A stretch of DNA of 64,000 nucleotides from Dendrocalamus latiflorus (GCA_017311315.1 CM029617.1:1096681-1160680), one strand, 5' to 3'; positions 12,251-24,660 are shown, numbered from the stretch's first letter. Numbers and translations are program-made. Notes: generated by a model from the sequence alone, not told the origin.

Positions 12251-13089
12251 TTTTAAACCCAAACGAGGACTATCGAAATATCTAACACTTAATAACCCTC
12301 TGCACTATATGCTTTTCTTTTCAAAAAAAATAGCACTTTACGAATAAATGCTTCTCTCTCTGCGTGTGCGTGGATTAATGAAAAAGTATTGAGTTGTCCA
12401 ACCCGGCCGGCCATCCACCGGGGAGCTAAAATAAAGGAACAGTACGTGCGAGTGGTGCCTGTGCGTGAATTAGTCACGTATGAAAATCACACGCAATTAA
12501 TCTGCTTCTCAGGAAAAAAATATCACATGCAATCAGTGATCAGAGCCAGATTCGGGTAAAATCAGAAGGACAAGACAATTTGTGCGTGGTATGCATTCAT
12601 GTGGGCTGAGGTGTTGCTGCCGACAAAAACAGATACTTCTTCTGGCTTAGTAACAGGTACTTCCCTGAGCCACATTGATTTGATTAATTTCTTTTTCAGG
12701 ATTGGCTGCTAGGATCATAACATCACAAGTTAACTTATCATCGTGATGTCTAACTAGAGTGGAGGAGGTGCACAACTCGTTCATAACTAGTGTAGAAATT
12801 AAGATCAAACGGCATGGTTTAATTGTATGGAAGACTCGAGCAAAACAGTATCTTAGGCATGAAGGACTGGCAAGGGATTTTGAAAGATGCATTCATTCTC
12901 TCCTCTAGCATAAAGCTTATGCAAAGTTCCTGAGTGGTTTACCTTTTTTTAACAATGGAAATGATTTTTAACCATTTGCAAAAGATTATATGTTCCCCAG
13001 AATAGCACACTATTCTTTGTTAGTAAGATTTTCGTTCTTAAAAAAAAAAGAAAAGCTGAAAAAAAAGAGGGGGCGGCAAAACGTGTAAC
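12251..13089. other. Intergenic upstream of the pseudouridine synthase remnant
   Basis: No coding frame supported. Two GGCCCA motifs (about 13099-13125), common in promoters of housekeeping and organelle-related plant genes, lie just before the first exon of the downstream gene remnant. Confidence 0.35.
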
Positions 13090-13701
13090 TTGAGACCGGC
13101 CCATTTAAATATATTCTGGCCCATTGCAGGCCCAACTACCCCAAACGTGTTACTCCTCCTCTCTGGAGTTCTCTTCGGTCTCCACTTCCCCCTCCCTTCG
13201 CCACGCGGAGGACCCAGCCAAGCATGGCGGCGGCCGCACCGCAGATGCCTCTCCTCCGACGCGAATGCCGAGGCGGCGGCGGCGGACCGGAGGGGAGGCC
13301 ACGGCGGGAGGCGCCTGGAGAAGGCCGTGCCACCCGGGGAAGGGCGGTCGCGGCTGGACGCGTGGATCTCTGGTTGGCTGGGCGGCGGAGGCGTGAGCCG
13401 CCCCCGTGTGCAGGCCAGCATCCGCGCCGTCAATGGTCGCCCCGTCTCCAAGGTGTCACGATTCTCCCGCACCTCATTTGCTTCCTAGAAACTTTTAATC
13501 TCTCTATTAGTAATGCTGTATTGGGAATTAGTGAATCAAGTACAGAAATTGTAGTAGTTATTTAATTGTCTCTATCTCTAGGACCTTTATTATTTGTCTG
13601 TACCATTTTTTTTCTAGTCTGGCAAGTGCAAATGATAGTTGATTTTTGCATAAGGGCTTTCTTGGGTTGCTGCAAAGGTAGAGGACCTAGAGGTCACAAA
13701 A

Positions 13702-13856
13702 GGATTTATTGATCATATACCCTCCATTTAGATGGAAATTCAGGATTTACCCTCTTGGCCCACGTGTCAGTGACTTATGATGACCTCATGTGTCATTGAG
13801 ATGAGGAGGATAAATCCTGAATTTCCCAACTAAAGGGAGGGTATATGATCCAATCC
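13702..13856. mobile_element. Small MITE with 50-bp terminal inverted repeats
   Basis: The left end reads GGATTTATTGATCATATACC and the right end is its near complement. About 50 bp on each side pair with a few mismatches, leaving about 50 bp of core. It lies in the first intron of the pseudouridine synthase remnant. Target duplication unclear (possibly CACAAAA on both sides, offset by five bases), so the superfamily is not assigned. Confidence 0.7.
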
Positions 13857-14333
13857 CCCAGCACAAAACGACGACGACGAAGGCGGCGTCGAGCAAGCTG
13901 ACGTGGAGAGGGCACAAGCTGACGTGGAGAGGGCACGGCGAACATGAGCAGGCTGGCGACAAGAGCTGGGAATCCTAGCGGCTACTCGCCCTCTCCACTC
14001 GACCGCTTAGCGCTCGGCAGTGATCTACTGATTCACCCAGAGCAAGCCCATGCCAACCACCCAAGCAAACCCATGGGTTGAACTTGAACCCATTCGAACC
14101 CAAAAATTTTTGGACCCACACCAAACCAGCCCAATCCGTTTTTACTGTAAACCCAACCCGTTCCCACCCATTCAAAGCCAACCCAAATTAAAACCCAACC
14201 CATTAGCAGGCCTAAATACACAGCACACATTAGTAGTAGTACATATGCCATATGTTAATAATTGTTTGTTTGTTTATATTTGGCCCTGGCCATTTGCTGG
14301 TAGTCTTACGTTGGTTAGCTTTGCACTGCGCGC

Positions 14334-15340
14334 CAAGGTTATCATGGCGTCGCCTAGGCGACGCCTAGGCGTCCAGTCGGCCAGAGGAGGACGCCGGGGA
14401 CGGTCGCCCAGTGTTCGAAGACTTAGACGACGCCAGGCGACGCCTAGGCGTCCATGGCGTCGCCAGCACGTCGAGTCGGCCGACTGAGGCGGGGGGAGTG
14501 GGCTTCAAAAGGCCGAAACAGCGAAAGTGGGAAACGGAAATGCACAGTTGCACACCGCTGGTAGGGTTTCTCGAAAAGATCTCCCGCCGCCGGCGCCGTC
14601 TCGCCGAGCTGCTGCTTGCTCCCGCCGATCTGCTGCTTCCACCCGCTGATCTGCAGCCTCCTCTCGCCGGCGCCGCCGAGCTGCTGCGTCGCGTCCTCCG
14701 CCAGCACCGAGCTGCGGCTTCTCCCGCCGCCTTCGGCTTCCCTCTCTCAGGTGATCTCAGATCTCCTCCCTCCTCCGGCTTCCCTCTTCTATGCTTTCTT
14801 CCCTCCTCTCTGATTTCTAGGGTTTGTGGAGTGTGGCGACTGGCGAGCGGAGAGCCGAGAGCGGAGTGGTCGAGGGGAGAGCAGAGTGGTCGAGGGGCGA
14901 GCGGAGAGCCGAGAGTCGGAGCGGAGAGCGGAGTGGTCGAGGGGAGAGCGGAGAGTCGCAGCGGAGAGCGCAGAGATGAGTCGGAGCGGAGAGTCGAAGC
15001 GTTGAGTCGGAGGCTGCCTCGGCTGCTCGCCGAGTGGCTTTGTAAGTTGGCAGCCAGTCTGCGCTGTGTGTGTATCGGTCGGACAGAGAGCGAGAGAACA
15101 GTGAACTGCTAATAGTGATTGATGAATGCGTTTTTTTGTTCCTACATGCATTTAATACCTATTAATTTGTGCTATTATATTCTATGATTACTTAATTTTT
15201 GGCTATATAAGATATTATTTGTATTTATTACTACCGTCTAACTACTATCGTCTAACTATCGCCATGGCGGACGCCTAGTCGACTAGGCGTCCAGGCGCTC
15301 CGGGCTCGCCTCGACTTGCCAGAGCGCCGTGACAACCTTG
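14334..15340. mobile_element. hAT-like non-autonomous transposon
   Basis: The ends CAAGGTTATCATGGCG and its imperfect complement (..GTGACAACCTTG) start with CA and end with TG. They are flanked by an 8-bp duplication with one mismatch (CTGCGCGC at 14326-14333, CTACGCGC at 15341-15348), which fits hAT elements. Subterminal GCCTAGGCG palindromes are repeated at both ends. The interior has a GC-rich part (14.5-14.8 kb) and a GAGCGGAGAG-type tandem stretch (14.84-15.0 kb) that keeps an Arg/Glu-rich frame open by composition. No transposase domain is visible. It sits inside an intron, 10 bp short of the acceptor at 15351-15353. Confidence 0.75.
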
Positions 15341-15528
15341 CTACGCGCAATAGGTTTCACATATGGTGAAGGGAGGGGACATGGTCTGCTGCACTGTGTC
15401 ATAGGCTCATAGCTACAACCGCTAAGGGAAGAGGCAGAGGACATTCCACTGGACATTGTTTACGAGGATGAGCATTTTCTTGTTGTGGATGAGCATCTTC
15501 TTTGTTGTGAACAAATCGGCTCATATGG

Positions 15529-17827
15529 TATGCACCATCTTTTCCAGTGATATCGGAGAGTAAGCTTAGGTTACCTGGTTCTTACTCCTTACGAATGCCT
15601 CAAAGCAAAGGTTTTGTGTGCATTAGTTTGTGTAGGCTATTTTTCTGCATAGCATGAATGGTTGGGGTTTCTTTCATATATTATTTGACCACAATGATGG
15701 AAACGCCAGGGTTACTTTATTAGCTGCATGAGGCTGTCTAGTTAAACAGGAAACATAATTAGTAAAAAGACCTAGGAAATATACAAAGACCAATGACCAA
15801 TGCTTCTTTTTCTTGTAGAGATTCAATCGATTTGAGCAACTACTAAACCATGTTTGATGATTCAAAGCTTGTGGTTCAGCGATCACCATGTTCTTTACTC
15901 AGCACAAGGTTATCCTTACTTTTCATTAACTAGGTAACAATTCATAAATCATTAACCTAGTGCACTGTGACACTGTCACTGCTAGTGTAAAGTAGTTGAA
16001 TTTCCTAAACTATCATAGCATATTTTATAGTAATTTATTATTACTAGGGCTTGCCAAGGTGAATGTGGCCATCAAATAAAGCAGGGCTTTTTCAAGTGGG
16101 CTAGGATTTTATTGTTATCTGATATGGAGAAACGGAGCTGAGAAATGGGTAGATAGAATCGAGATGATCGAAATGGATGTATATATGTGTTTTAGGGTTT
16201 TGTTAACAGTAACGGTGTAGGTACTGTTCATTGTGGGTCTGGATACTATTCATCATGGATCTTCTACTGTTCACACCGGATTTGGTTGCTATAGTGCTAC
16301 ACAGTGAAAGGCAGGCCTGTTAAGCTACAGCAAACATGGCCTTTTTACTATTCAACTCACGACGCTACTGTTTATCTTCTCCATCCGATTCACTGTGGCG
16401 ACTGCGAGTAGGGGAAAAAGCGACGGTGATTGGCGGAGCTACGATAACTTGTGATAGGATTGGAGACTATGGACGGGTTCCTTGAGCTACAAGGGTTCCA
16501 TTTTTGGGGTCAGCAGCAGTCGAAAAGCAGACAATCGTCGGTGGCGAGGTGAGATGCTCTCGGGACATTTGAATGGCACAGGAGGTATGGCTAAGCTAAT
16601 AGGACAATAGCAATAGTGTTTGGGCATCACTGGGAGTAGGGGAGGCTTAGGGAAGTGACGGCTTGGGTCAGGGATCACTGGGTCGGGTTGTCCATGGTGA
16701 TGCTTCTTGGTCGGGCAGCAGTGCTAGTCACCGAGGCAGCAGGGGGCTCGGGTTTCCTAAGCGGTGCTTCAAAGGTATTACTAGGAACATGAAGAAAATA
16801 CAGGCAAAAGCAATTGAATTGAAATGGACTGAATAGAAAGAATTTCGATTTGGGCTTACTTCGGGTGTCTTCGGCGGTGACGGACTGACGGTGAAGCGGC
16901 GGTCGGTAGGGTGTTGGGGGCAGGGGTGGCTCACTGGATGCCAATGAAATGTCTAGGAGGTGGTTTTGGGCTTTTATAGCCATTCTATGGCGGTTCGGCA
17001 CAAGGAAAGCTCCGGTGAGGAAGCAGCATGTGGCAGGGTCAGGAGAGGCACGGGATGGATGGGTTGTCTCAGCAACGACGGTGGGGATGTCGGCAAGTGA
17101 CCTGGTGCTTCGAGTTTGGTGCTCCTTTGAATGGTATGTTGCGGCGGCCGAGTTGGCAGGCAGTGTGTCAGGTCGGCCAAGATAGGGGAGAGGCGGTGGC
17201 GATGAGACGGTGGAGGACGGGGCAGCTACCTCACGCGGCCAGGTGGGGATGGCCAGCATTATAGCACATGTGCGGTGATTTGCGCTGGCTGCTGTGGGCT
17301 TTGTGGAGTCAAAATTTGCGGCGTGGGGAAGGTCGGCCGAGAGATAGCTGGAAGAGCAGAGGCAGCAACGAGCTACTCTGACATGCGGCTAGGGGCATTT
17401 AAGAGGGTGTCAGAGGCAGGAAGGGTGAGGTTTACGGGCTCTGACCCCGCTACAATGGCATGGCAAAGGTGAGGAAGAACCAGGAAGATGCGGCGGCAAA
17501 AATCGAGACGGCACTGTTTTGACGAATGGTAAGCAGTGTCTGTCGATCGTACCACGCACAAAAGGATGGAAGGAGGTGATTCGCCAGGGAAATCACGGCG
17601 TGAATGGCTGACATGGGTGGATTAGGCCAGGGTTTAAGAAAAATCAAGAGTAAAAAAGAATTCAAATTCCTTTTGAATTTTTGGTTTGTTTCAAATTCAA
17701 CCATGGTTATACAATAATCATGGGGTAACTAGTAGGAGGTTCCCTCCCTACCAAGTCTGAGTGCAGAAGGAGAATCTTGTAAAACATGTAGTGCATAGTC
17801 CTCTACACCGTAAAGCTCGCAGCAAGC
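15529..17827. other. Intron/transposon-derived DNA without a gene
   Basis: The first 500 bp look like ordinary intron sequence. From about 16.1 to 17.7 kb the minus strand reads as short broken Pro/Ser/Thr-rich frames ending in a Phe/Asn-rich stretch near 17.65 kb, in the style of LTR-retrotransposon leader sequence. No conserved domain was recognised, and no missing pseudouridine synthase exon was found here. Confidence 0.35.
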
Positions 17828-19380
17828 TAACTAGTAGTACGTAGGAGGGCTTCATACCTACGGCGTGGGGCGACGCGAGACAGGTGTTCGGCGTTTCGAT
17901 GGTGGGCGTTAGGGCAATTGGCTTCTCGCTCCAGCTGTTTAGTCGTAAGAGCAACCTGCCTGCACGGCACGGCGCGGCGCAGACATGGGCTGTGAGATGG
18001 ATCACATGTCTCTTCTTGCACATGACGACACTCGGCTTCCTTGATCAATAGGATCTTGATTCCTCCGTGAGCCTAGTCCCGATCCACCTTACCATTGCCC
18101 GTCATGATTACCACCGATAGCTCCGGTTCTGGTTCCTCATCATCCCGGCTTGCAACCACACCGCGGCGTGGATGTGGGCTGTGAGATGGGCCAAGTAGGC
18201 CAGAAAAGATGCGCGAAACATGATGGACTCAACTGAAAAGCCAGCAAGGGTATTTTTAGTTTTTCAGTAGATTTTCATTTTGACTTTGTTTTTCATAATT
18301 TCTATTTATTATATTAATATGTTGCAGTCAAAAGCTTTAAGCTGTAGACTGAAAGAAAGAGGTAAAGGAGAAATGAGTACTAGCAGTAGTTGACACCGAG
18401 TGAGACGACCACTCTTTTTTTTATCTGCGTGCCACGAATGATTTGGTATAATTAATTGCCCTGCTTTAGAATCATAGGTGGATTATTTTGGATTGATAGT
18501 TTAGGGTTTAAATATTTGAATTCTGAATGTTCGCGAGAGGCAGTACGTAGAGAGAAATAGTCGTATGCTAGAAAAGATGCGTATGGACTCGACCGAAAAG
18601 TGAGCAAGAATCTTTTTAGTTTTTGAGCGGATTTTCGCTTTAAGTTTTTTAGTAACTGTTATTTATTAAACTAATAAACTATAGGTAAAAGCTATAATCC
18701 GTATGCAAAAAAACAGCCCCCTACACTTGTCCTTTGCTAGGCAAAGAGAGAGGGAGAGAGAGAGAAAGGAGTACTAGCAGTAGTTGACACCGAGTGAGAC
18801 GACCACTTATTTTATCTGCATGCCATGAATGATTTGGCACGATTAATTGGCCCCTGCTTTAGAACCATATTCTCCATGCAGGTGCAGGTGCATTCTCTCT
18901 TTTTTTACAAAAAGGAAAAGAAAAACTTTGACGAATAATGCAAGTGCATCCTGAGCCAGCCGTTGGCCTCAATTGCCCAGTTCAGTCGATGTGGACGTAC
19001 ACATCAATAGTATGCCTGCAGTGCAGCCTAGCAAAGGTGGTGAAAGTGGTCACTCACTGAGTTAGGAGCTGCATCTGCTCTCACCCACGGGAGCAACTCT
19101 GAGTCAGTGCATAGCCTTTCCCACTGCCATTGCAAATGCGATGGATGGATGGATGCCGTTTTCTTGCGATTAAACTTGATGTTAGTGCGATTCTACCAGA
19201 GTCGCGTGTTTACTACTAATAAACTCGGCAGGAGGAGAAAACTAAAAAAGTTGGCGAGGCTTTCTTGCAAAGCTAGCTGCCCGTGCAACAGCACATTGCT
19301 ACCTTTCTTCTGTTCTTTCTACTCGGCTGTGGATCAAGGATCCATGTACATCCATTGACGCGTATTGTAGGACCGACAAT
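17828..19380. repeat. Direct repeat block, copy 1
   Basis: This block recurs, same orientation, at 24683-26133. The last 450 bp or so (18930-19380) differ by only a handful of bases, including a GGAT-repeat length change. Both copies end at exactly the same base, after GGACCGACAAT. Copy 1 also contains an internal partial duplication: the GTACTAGCAGTAGTTGACACC box and its surroundings occur at 18.2-18.4 kb and again at 18.57-18.85 kb. A short frame (19107-19358) is conserved between copies but looks non-coding. Origin unknown: a transposon tail or a segmental copy. Confidence 0.85.
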
Positions 19381-20383
19381 AATAATAGAGGAGTGAATGG
19401 TACCTTCTTAAAATTTTCTCTCAAGTAATATAAATCTTTCACTTTAAAGCTACAGAATTAAAAATATCAGATACCGCACCCTACAACTAAGTAACAACTC
19501 AAAACAACAAAGAGTTTAGCTCTACACCTGGCCGATCTGCAGACTTGTGGTCTGACCGATGACTAGCTTGCTGTCTGATCAAGCCCAGGAGCAGTCTAAT
19601 GGCTCCCCTGTTGCCAGAACAAAAAAATCAGATCGAGTCCAAACCACTTGTGGTGCAAACTAAAATATATGATCAAATAAGATCGAACTTCGGAGATAAC
19701 TTGCTGAGGGTCTCAGTAACTTATTCCATCCAAAGATCACGATGATCCTAACCAAAATCTCAGTCTTTCCTCAAAACATGTAAAGTTGTACTAAAATAGG
19801 CAAAACTCAAAATCTTGATAAATAACTTGCTCGCGGATTAAGAATAGCCAAGATGACTATAGATATATTCCCACATATCATAGCAAGCAAAATCAACCAA
19901 TGAATCAATGCCAAATCCCTCATATGACAATTTTTGAAGAAATGGCTCAAATCAAACAAAAACCAGGCAACTTCAAAAACTTACAAACTACGGTGCTTAG
20001 ATGGATAGGATTTAATCTACATTAATCATCATGATCATTTATACGTTCTTGGCACTAGCAAGATCAAGAAGAAAAGAGAAGATGTAAAGAATCAACAAAA
20101 ACAAGAGTAAATCAACTAAAACAAATATGATTCATGAGAGATAAAAAAAATTGATTATATTGCTACTTGAGGATGCAAGATTATAGCTACTCTATGAGGA
20201 AAACAAAAGAGCACACCATAACACTCGCTTTTCTCTCTTAAAATCTAACCCTAATATAAGAATAGTTGAAATGGTTAGCATGTAAGCCTCCACCCCATCT
20301 ACTCAGGGTTACCATATTGAATTTGAATTCTCTTATTGCTATCAAGGATTCAGACTTACTTCGAACTCTCCCCTTGTTGACAG
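19381..20383. other. Intron/repeat DNA, no gene
   Basis: A/T-rich sequence without supported features between the repeat block and the next exon remnant at 20384. No HRLD-encoding exon was found here. Confidence 0.35.
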
Positions 20384-21935
20384 GATGAGCATTGTCATGC
20401 TCAATTAGCAGAACAAGTCAAGCTGCATACAATACGTAGGGTTTACAGCAGTCTTCTTGTGGTGTACCTAATCCAAATTCTGCCAGGATTGAAGTTCCTA
20501 TAGCTCGTGATCCTAGCAATCGGATCCGTATGATTGCTGTTCCTGGATCTGGCCACAGATATGCACGCCATGCTGTTAGTAGGTGGTTCATGCTTTTCAT
20601 TCATGCCTTTTCTTTTGTGGTTCTGTATATGACATTGCCCTTCCGAGGCTGTTTGCCTTGAATATAATATAATCAATTCCAGGTCTTGACCAAATACCCA
20701 ACTAATCAAGCGTGAAACATATGGAAGTTGCATGAACAATACAGAATTGTTGCAAAACAAAAAGGGACTGGAGCAAAACTTCTTTGAAGTGTAGCAACAG
20801 TGTTGTTTATGTGGAGATTTTCTATTCTTGTGAGCAGGATACATACGATTACAGAAACGAGCAACGTTCAATGTGCAACTTCTTAATTCTTTGACGGTGC
20901 TGCAGTTAATGCTATGAGTAAGAAGTGATAAACTGAGTGTGTTCAGGTCAAAACAGTCAAAAGGCAAGCAGATATGTTAAATCCAGTCATAACCACCTTA
21001 TTTAATTAATCCTGATTTACACTAGTTGAACTGGTTACCACAGTTTCGCTAGCAACATATACTAGTAGGTTATTTTGGCTGTGTGGCAATGACAGCAAAT
21101 TGTTTCATTTAGAATTGCTTGCTTTTAAATATGAAATGTGAGGTATTTTTCAGAGACATGAGACCTTATTTTAGTATGGATTAGTCTCTATGTTAGGCTC
21201 TCTCACTAAATTTTTGTTATTTCAAAAAATTTCGACAGGTATAAAGTAAGAGAAGTCTTTGCTGGTGGTCGATCCACACTAGTAGAGTGGAGATTGGAGA
21301 CGGCGCACTCTCCAGGTGCTTACATTCCACGATGTCCTCATATTTAAGAGAGAAGCATCACAACTACAGTAAAAAAAAATTCATGATATTTATAATGCAT
21401 ACACAATGTTTGGATTGCATCTCTGTTTTGTGGCTTCAAATAACATTCCACTATACATTGTACTTCTCGATATTGGGTAATGCAAGTACAGCTTCTTTTT
21501 TTGGTCTTGTTAATGATCTTGTACCTGTTGATTAGATCCGAGCACATGCAAAGTATCTAGGTATCCCCCTTCTAGGTGATGAAACATATGGTTGTACCAA
21601 AAGCGTGGCATTGTCACTTTTAAGACCCAGAGCCCCTGCAAGATATCATAGTGATCTTTCAAATCTGATACCAAAGATAGGAGAAGCCATGTCTCCATGC
21701 TGCATTGCTTGGGTTGGAAATATCCCTGATGCATCTAGCTGTCATGTTTTTTCTTGCATTTTAGTGTGATTATTTTTTAGTTTCAGATTCAAGCATCCTC
21801 ACTCAGGAAAGGTCCTTGAATTCTCATGCCTCCCTGCCAGATGATTTTGCTGAGGCACTCGATGAACAATGTCGTGTTGCACCAACATGTGATGGCCAAA
21901 TTGGTGACGGTGTTACTCAATACTGTGAATTTGTG

Positions 21936-22520
21936 ATTTTTTTTTCTCGAAAACGTAGGAGGATAATCAAAAGATAGAAGTATACAAACGATAGCACGAC
22001 TGAAAGAGAGAAAGAAAAGAAAGAAAGACTAAACTAGGCTACACAGTGCCAGAGGGAGCTGTCTCGGAGCCGACCTGACAACTGAGGTCGTTCAACCTAG
22101 ACTTTGCAGCCGAGGACCAAAGACCGAATTCCTGTTGGACGCGCAGGAGAAAGTCTTCAACGATGAATCTCACCTGGTCATGCCGAAGCGAATTCCTTTC
22201 CTTCCAGGTCATCCATTAGATCAAGACTATCAGGGTATCAACACCCCTTCTCTTTGGACTAGGTGTCAGGCTGCAGACTGTTGACCAGTGATCCTGCAAG
22301 GATATAGCTCGATGAGTTGGTAGGAGGTGCAAAGTGATAGCCAGGAGAACATCCGGTGACACATTTGGTGAATGACAGGGTTGAGGATGAATAGGCATCA
22401 ATCGTCTAGGAGGCTTGTTGGTTGCAAAAAAGGCACGCTGCAGGCGCCGGGATGTTGTGCTTGTGGAGCCTAACAAAAGTCCAGATTCTTCTCTTAAGCG
22501 CTAACCAAGTCGGCATTTTG
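21936..22520 (-). mobile_element. 3' tail of an L1-type LINE
   Basis: On the minus strand the block ends in an A-run (TTTTTTTTTC at about 21940 on plus). It reads as the zinc-binding C-terminal part of a plant LINE reverse transcriptase, with a CLFCNQQAS..TIDAY..LSFTKC-like pattern in broken frames (22.2-22.5 kb), followed by WKERNSR-type words. Several stops and frame changes. It abuts the last recognisable codons of the pseudouridine synthase remnant. Confidence 0.6.
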
Positions 22521-23350
22521 ACTTTCAGCGGGGCAGAACAATTCCAAAGGTACTTGGCGCAGGAGAGGCGTGTCGTACCCTGGCATAAAGTTTGGTAAGC
22601 AGATTTTGGCGAGTATTGGTCATCAGAAGTCTAGCGTCAAACAGTGACATCTGACACACCCTCCTATAACTGTACATGGTTTAGTCGTGAACACAGGTTG
22701 AGGTATTCTGCAACAGGTTGAAGACTAAGAGTACTTAGAGTGTTACGTACCCTGGTCACGCTGTAGACTCATCATTTCTCTACCAGATCGCACCGAGCAG
22801 ATCACGCACGAGGAAAGTCTGAAACACTCGATCGATCCCCACAACGCTTCGCGGCAGCATGACAGTGTAAGACAATTCAAATTTCTTATCATTTCATTCA
22901 ACAAATTCATACTGGTGGTTATTGAACCTGTTTCGTATGTCATTTCAGCTTTTGCAGTCGCAGCGCATTGCAAGGGCGTCCGAGGCCACCATCACCAGTC
23001 CGAAGACACCACCAGTCCTGCAGAATACTATGAAGTACATCTTAAAGCAGGCCAAAAAATAGTGCACAATCTAAACTACGACAGTTCCACAGGTCACATT
23101 GTGTAGATAAGCCACCTAGTGGGGGCACCATGCTCACCCGTTAGGTCATCGTGACATAGCGAGTCTAGCCAGCCATCGCAATCTACTGAGTTTGCCTGGC
23201 ATCGTAGTACTAGCCGCCGATCATCCGTGCGTTGTACCGACGAGGGGGTAACTTACATACAAACCTACATTTTGCTTTCCTATTAGGCTCTGCGTTCCAC
23301 TAATATCATGGCATTCTCTCGCCATAGGTACATCGTCGAGATGCGTCACT
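22521..23350. other. Repeat-derived DNA, no gene
   Basis: Possible exon borders (for example a TTTCAG at about 22943-22948) precede short frames on the plus strand, perhaps upstream pieces of the broken frame at 23.35-23.99 kb. No domain recognised. Confidence 0.3.
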
Positions 23351-23351
23351 T

Positions 23352-23990
23352 TTGACGTCCACACCACCTACACAGACTATCGCTCCCCGTTCTTCATCTT
23401 TGCTGCACATTCGGAAGGTATGGGATTCACATTGTACATCCGGAATATTTATTGTAACTCATATCGTTTTATCTTGCAGCCTCCAATTCAACGTGGGGGT
23501 GACGATGAGTCTACCGATGACGACACGGGCCTCCTAGATGCTTCCAGAGAGCACTACATGACGCCAGGGTTTGCAACGTACGCAAGGCAGAGCTCAGCGT
23601 TCACAACATACCTAGGATTTGGACATTTCGATGGGTAGAGCTCTTTCGGCTTCGCAGCCATGTTGTACGGTCAAGGCGAGAGCTCCTTCGCATTACGAGA
23701 GGGATTTCTAGAGTCCTTCGCTTACGACATTATTGCGGGTGGCTCGCAGTTCAGCATGTCTCAGCTGGTGGACTTCGACCCTTACCAGACTCAGCCTACT
23801 GTACTTGAGCCTACTGGACCACCGTCGGCCACTAAGCAAACAAAACGGTCTCCATAACTCCTCGGACCTGAGACGCAACCTTTGGACCGACTGACGTACC
23901 CCACAGGACATGCTCGTGCTCAACGGAAGACAAGGCCACGTACGGGGAGGCAGACGTGGCGAGGAGGTATCAGTGGCTTAGATGGGTGAG
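23352..23990 (+). pseudogene. Broken 3' part of a transposon-associated gene
   Basis: A plus-strand frame (about 23420-23857) reads QRGGDDESTDDDTG, then YMTPGF and a Phe/Ser/Gly-rich stretch (SSFGFAAMLYGQGESSFAL) and DPYQTQPT. It is interrupted by an in-frame TAG at 23636-23638 and another stop before LLGPETQPLDRLTYP. The Ser/Gln/Pro-rich tail ending in an Arg-rich segment (RPRTGRQTWRGG) resembles C-termini of plant-mobile-domain proteins carried by Mutator-like elements. That identification is weak and rests on style; no catalytic domain is present. Confidence 0.35.
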
Positions 23991-24000
23991 CCATATCGCA

Positions 24001-24660
24001 TCTAGTGTGATGCATTTTTTACTAGTATAATTACTTTTACTTGTACAAGTATTCCTAATGTATATAATTGTAAACAAATGTGAAATATTCGTAAATTCAT
24101 GATTAAATTAACCTGAATAAATGTGTTAAATTTGAATCACATAAAATTTCTAAAAAATTACATAATAACTATGACTGTGTTAGGCGGCTTTACATAAAAT
24201 TTTGTGATTTTTGGAGTTCGTTTACTATATGTAAAAACTCGTACAAATATCAAAATTGTATAAATTTTTTAGCAACATTCATAATAGATAAAATTAGTAA
24301 AAAAATTACACTATAAAGTAGGTTATATCGAGAGGTTGTACATAAATTTTGTAGTTTTTAGCTTATTTGGTATATTTAAAAATTCAAACAAATATTAAAC
24401 AAAAAATTATGGCAATTAATTAAGCCGGCTTAATCACCTGTCGTCCCCTCACTAGGCGGTAGGCCTGCCTGCTGTCCCTTGGCCTGGCAGCAGGCTGCTT
24501 GCCATCTGCCCACGGGGTGGCAGGCACGTGTCGCCGGTGGCCTCGCCACATGTTGTCTCCCCACGTGCTGCCGCCTGCCCACCCGACAGCAGAAGTGTCA
24601 TTTCTGCAAATACACCTCGCATACGGCTAGTTTTATAAATTCCGTCGCAAACAACACCAA
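24001..24660. repeat. A/T-rich block plus GC box, relative of the left-edge element
   Basis: A/T-rich text with repeated ACATAAAATTT / GTATATTTAAAAATTC words ends in AATTAAGCCGGCTTAATCACC (24417-24437), echoing the CCGGCTTAATCACCTG that opens the window. A GC-rich stretch follows with GGCAGCAGGCTGCTTGCC and CTTGCCATCTGCCC, like 895-960. It is probably a degenerate member of the same family. Confidence 0.5.

Larger units (their letters stand above)
13090..21935 (+). pseudogene. Decayed RluA-type RNA pseudouridine synthase gene
   Basis: The intact relative would isomerise uridine to pseudouridine in organellar or cellular RNA. Exon-like blocks in order: S4 RNA-binding domain (SRLDAWISGWL, 13308-13455, splice GT after VSK); 15354-15528 (VSHMV, then DIPLDIVYEDE..NKSAHM); 20384-20582 (DEHCHAQLAEQ..VPNPNSARIEVPIARDP); 21239-21315 (YKVREVFAGG); 21536-21712 (IRAHAKYLGIPLLGDETYG); 21787-about 21930 (FKHPHSGKVLEFSC). 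The exon that should carry the catalytic HRLD motif, just before DEHCHAQ, was not found. Lesions: a TAG and frameshift near 15400; a 22-bp tandem duplication (15467-15510); frameshifts near 20452, 21301 (destroying GRTHQ), 21690 and 21838. The introns are swollen by transposons and a LINE tail abuts the 3' end. The family is secure; the exact paralogue is not. Confidence 0.85.

Noticed and set aside
14411..15112. Plus-strand frame of 233 codons in the hAT-like element
   Set aside because: Arg/Leu/Glu-rich, driven by GCCG and GAGCGGAGAG repeats; no transposase motif.
19107..19358. 83-codon frame conserved in both repeat copies
   Set aside because: Conservation reflects near-identity of the duplicated DNA, including non-coding flanks; no codon-level signal can be judged from two copies.
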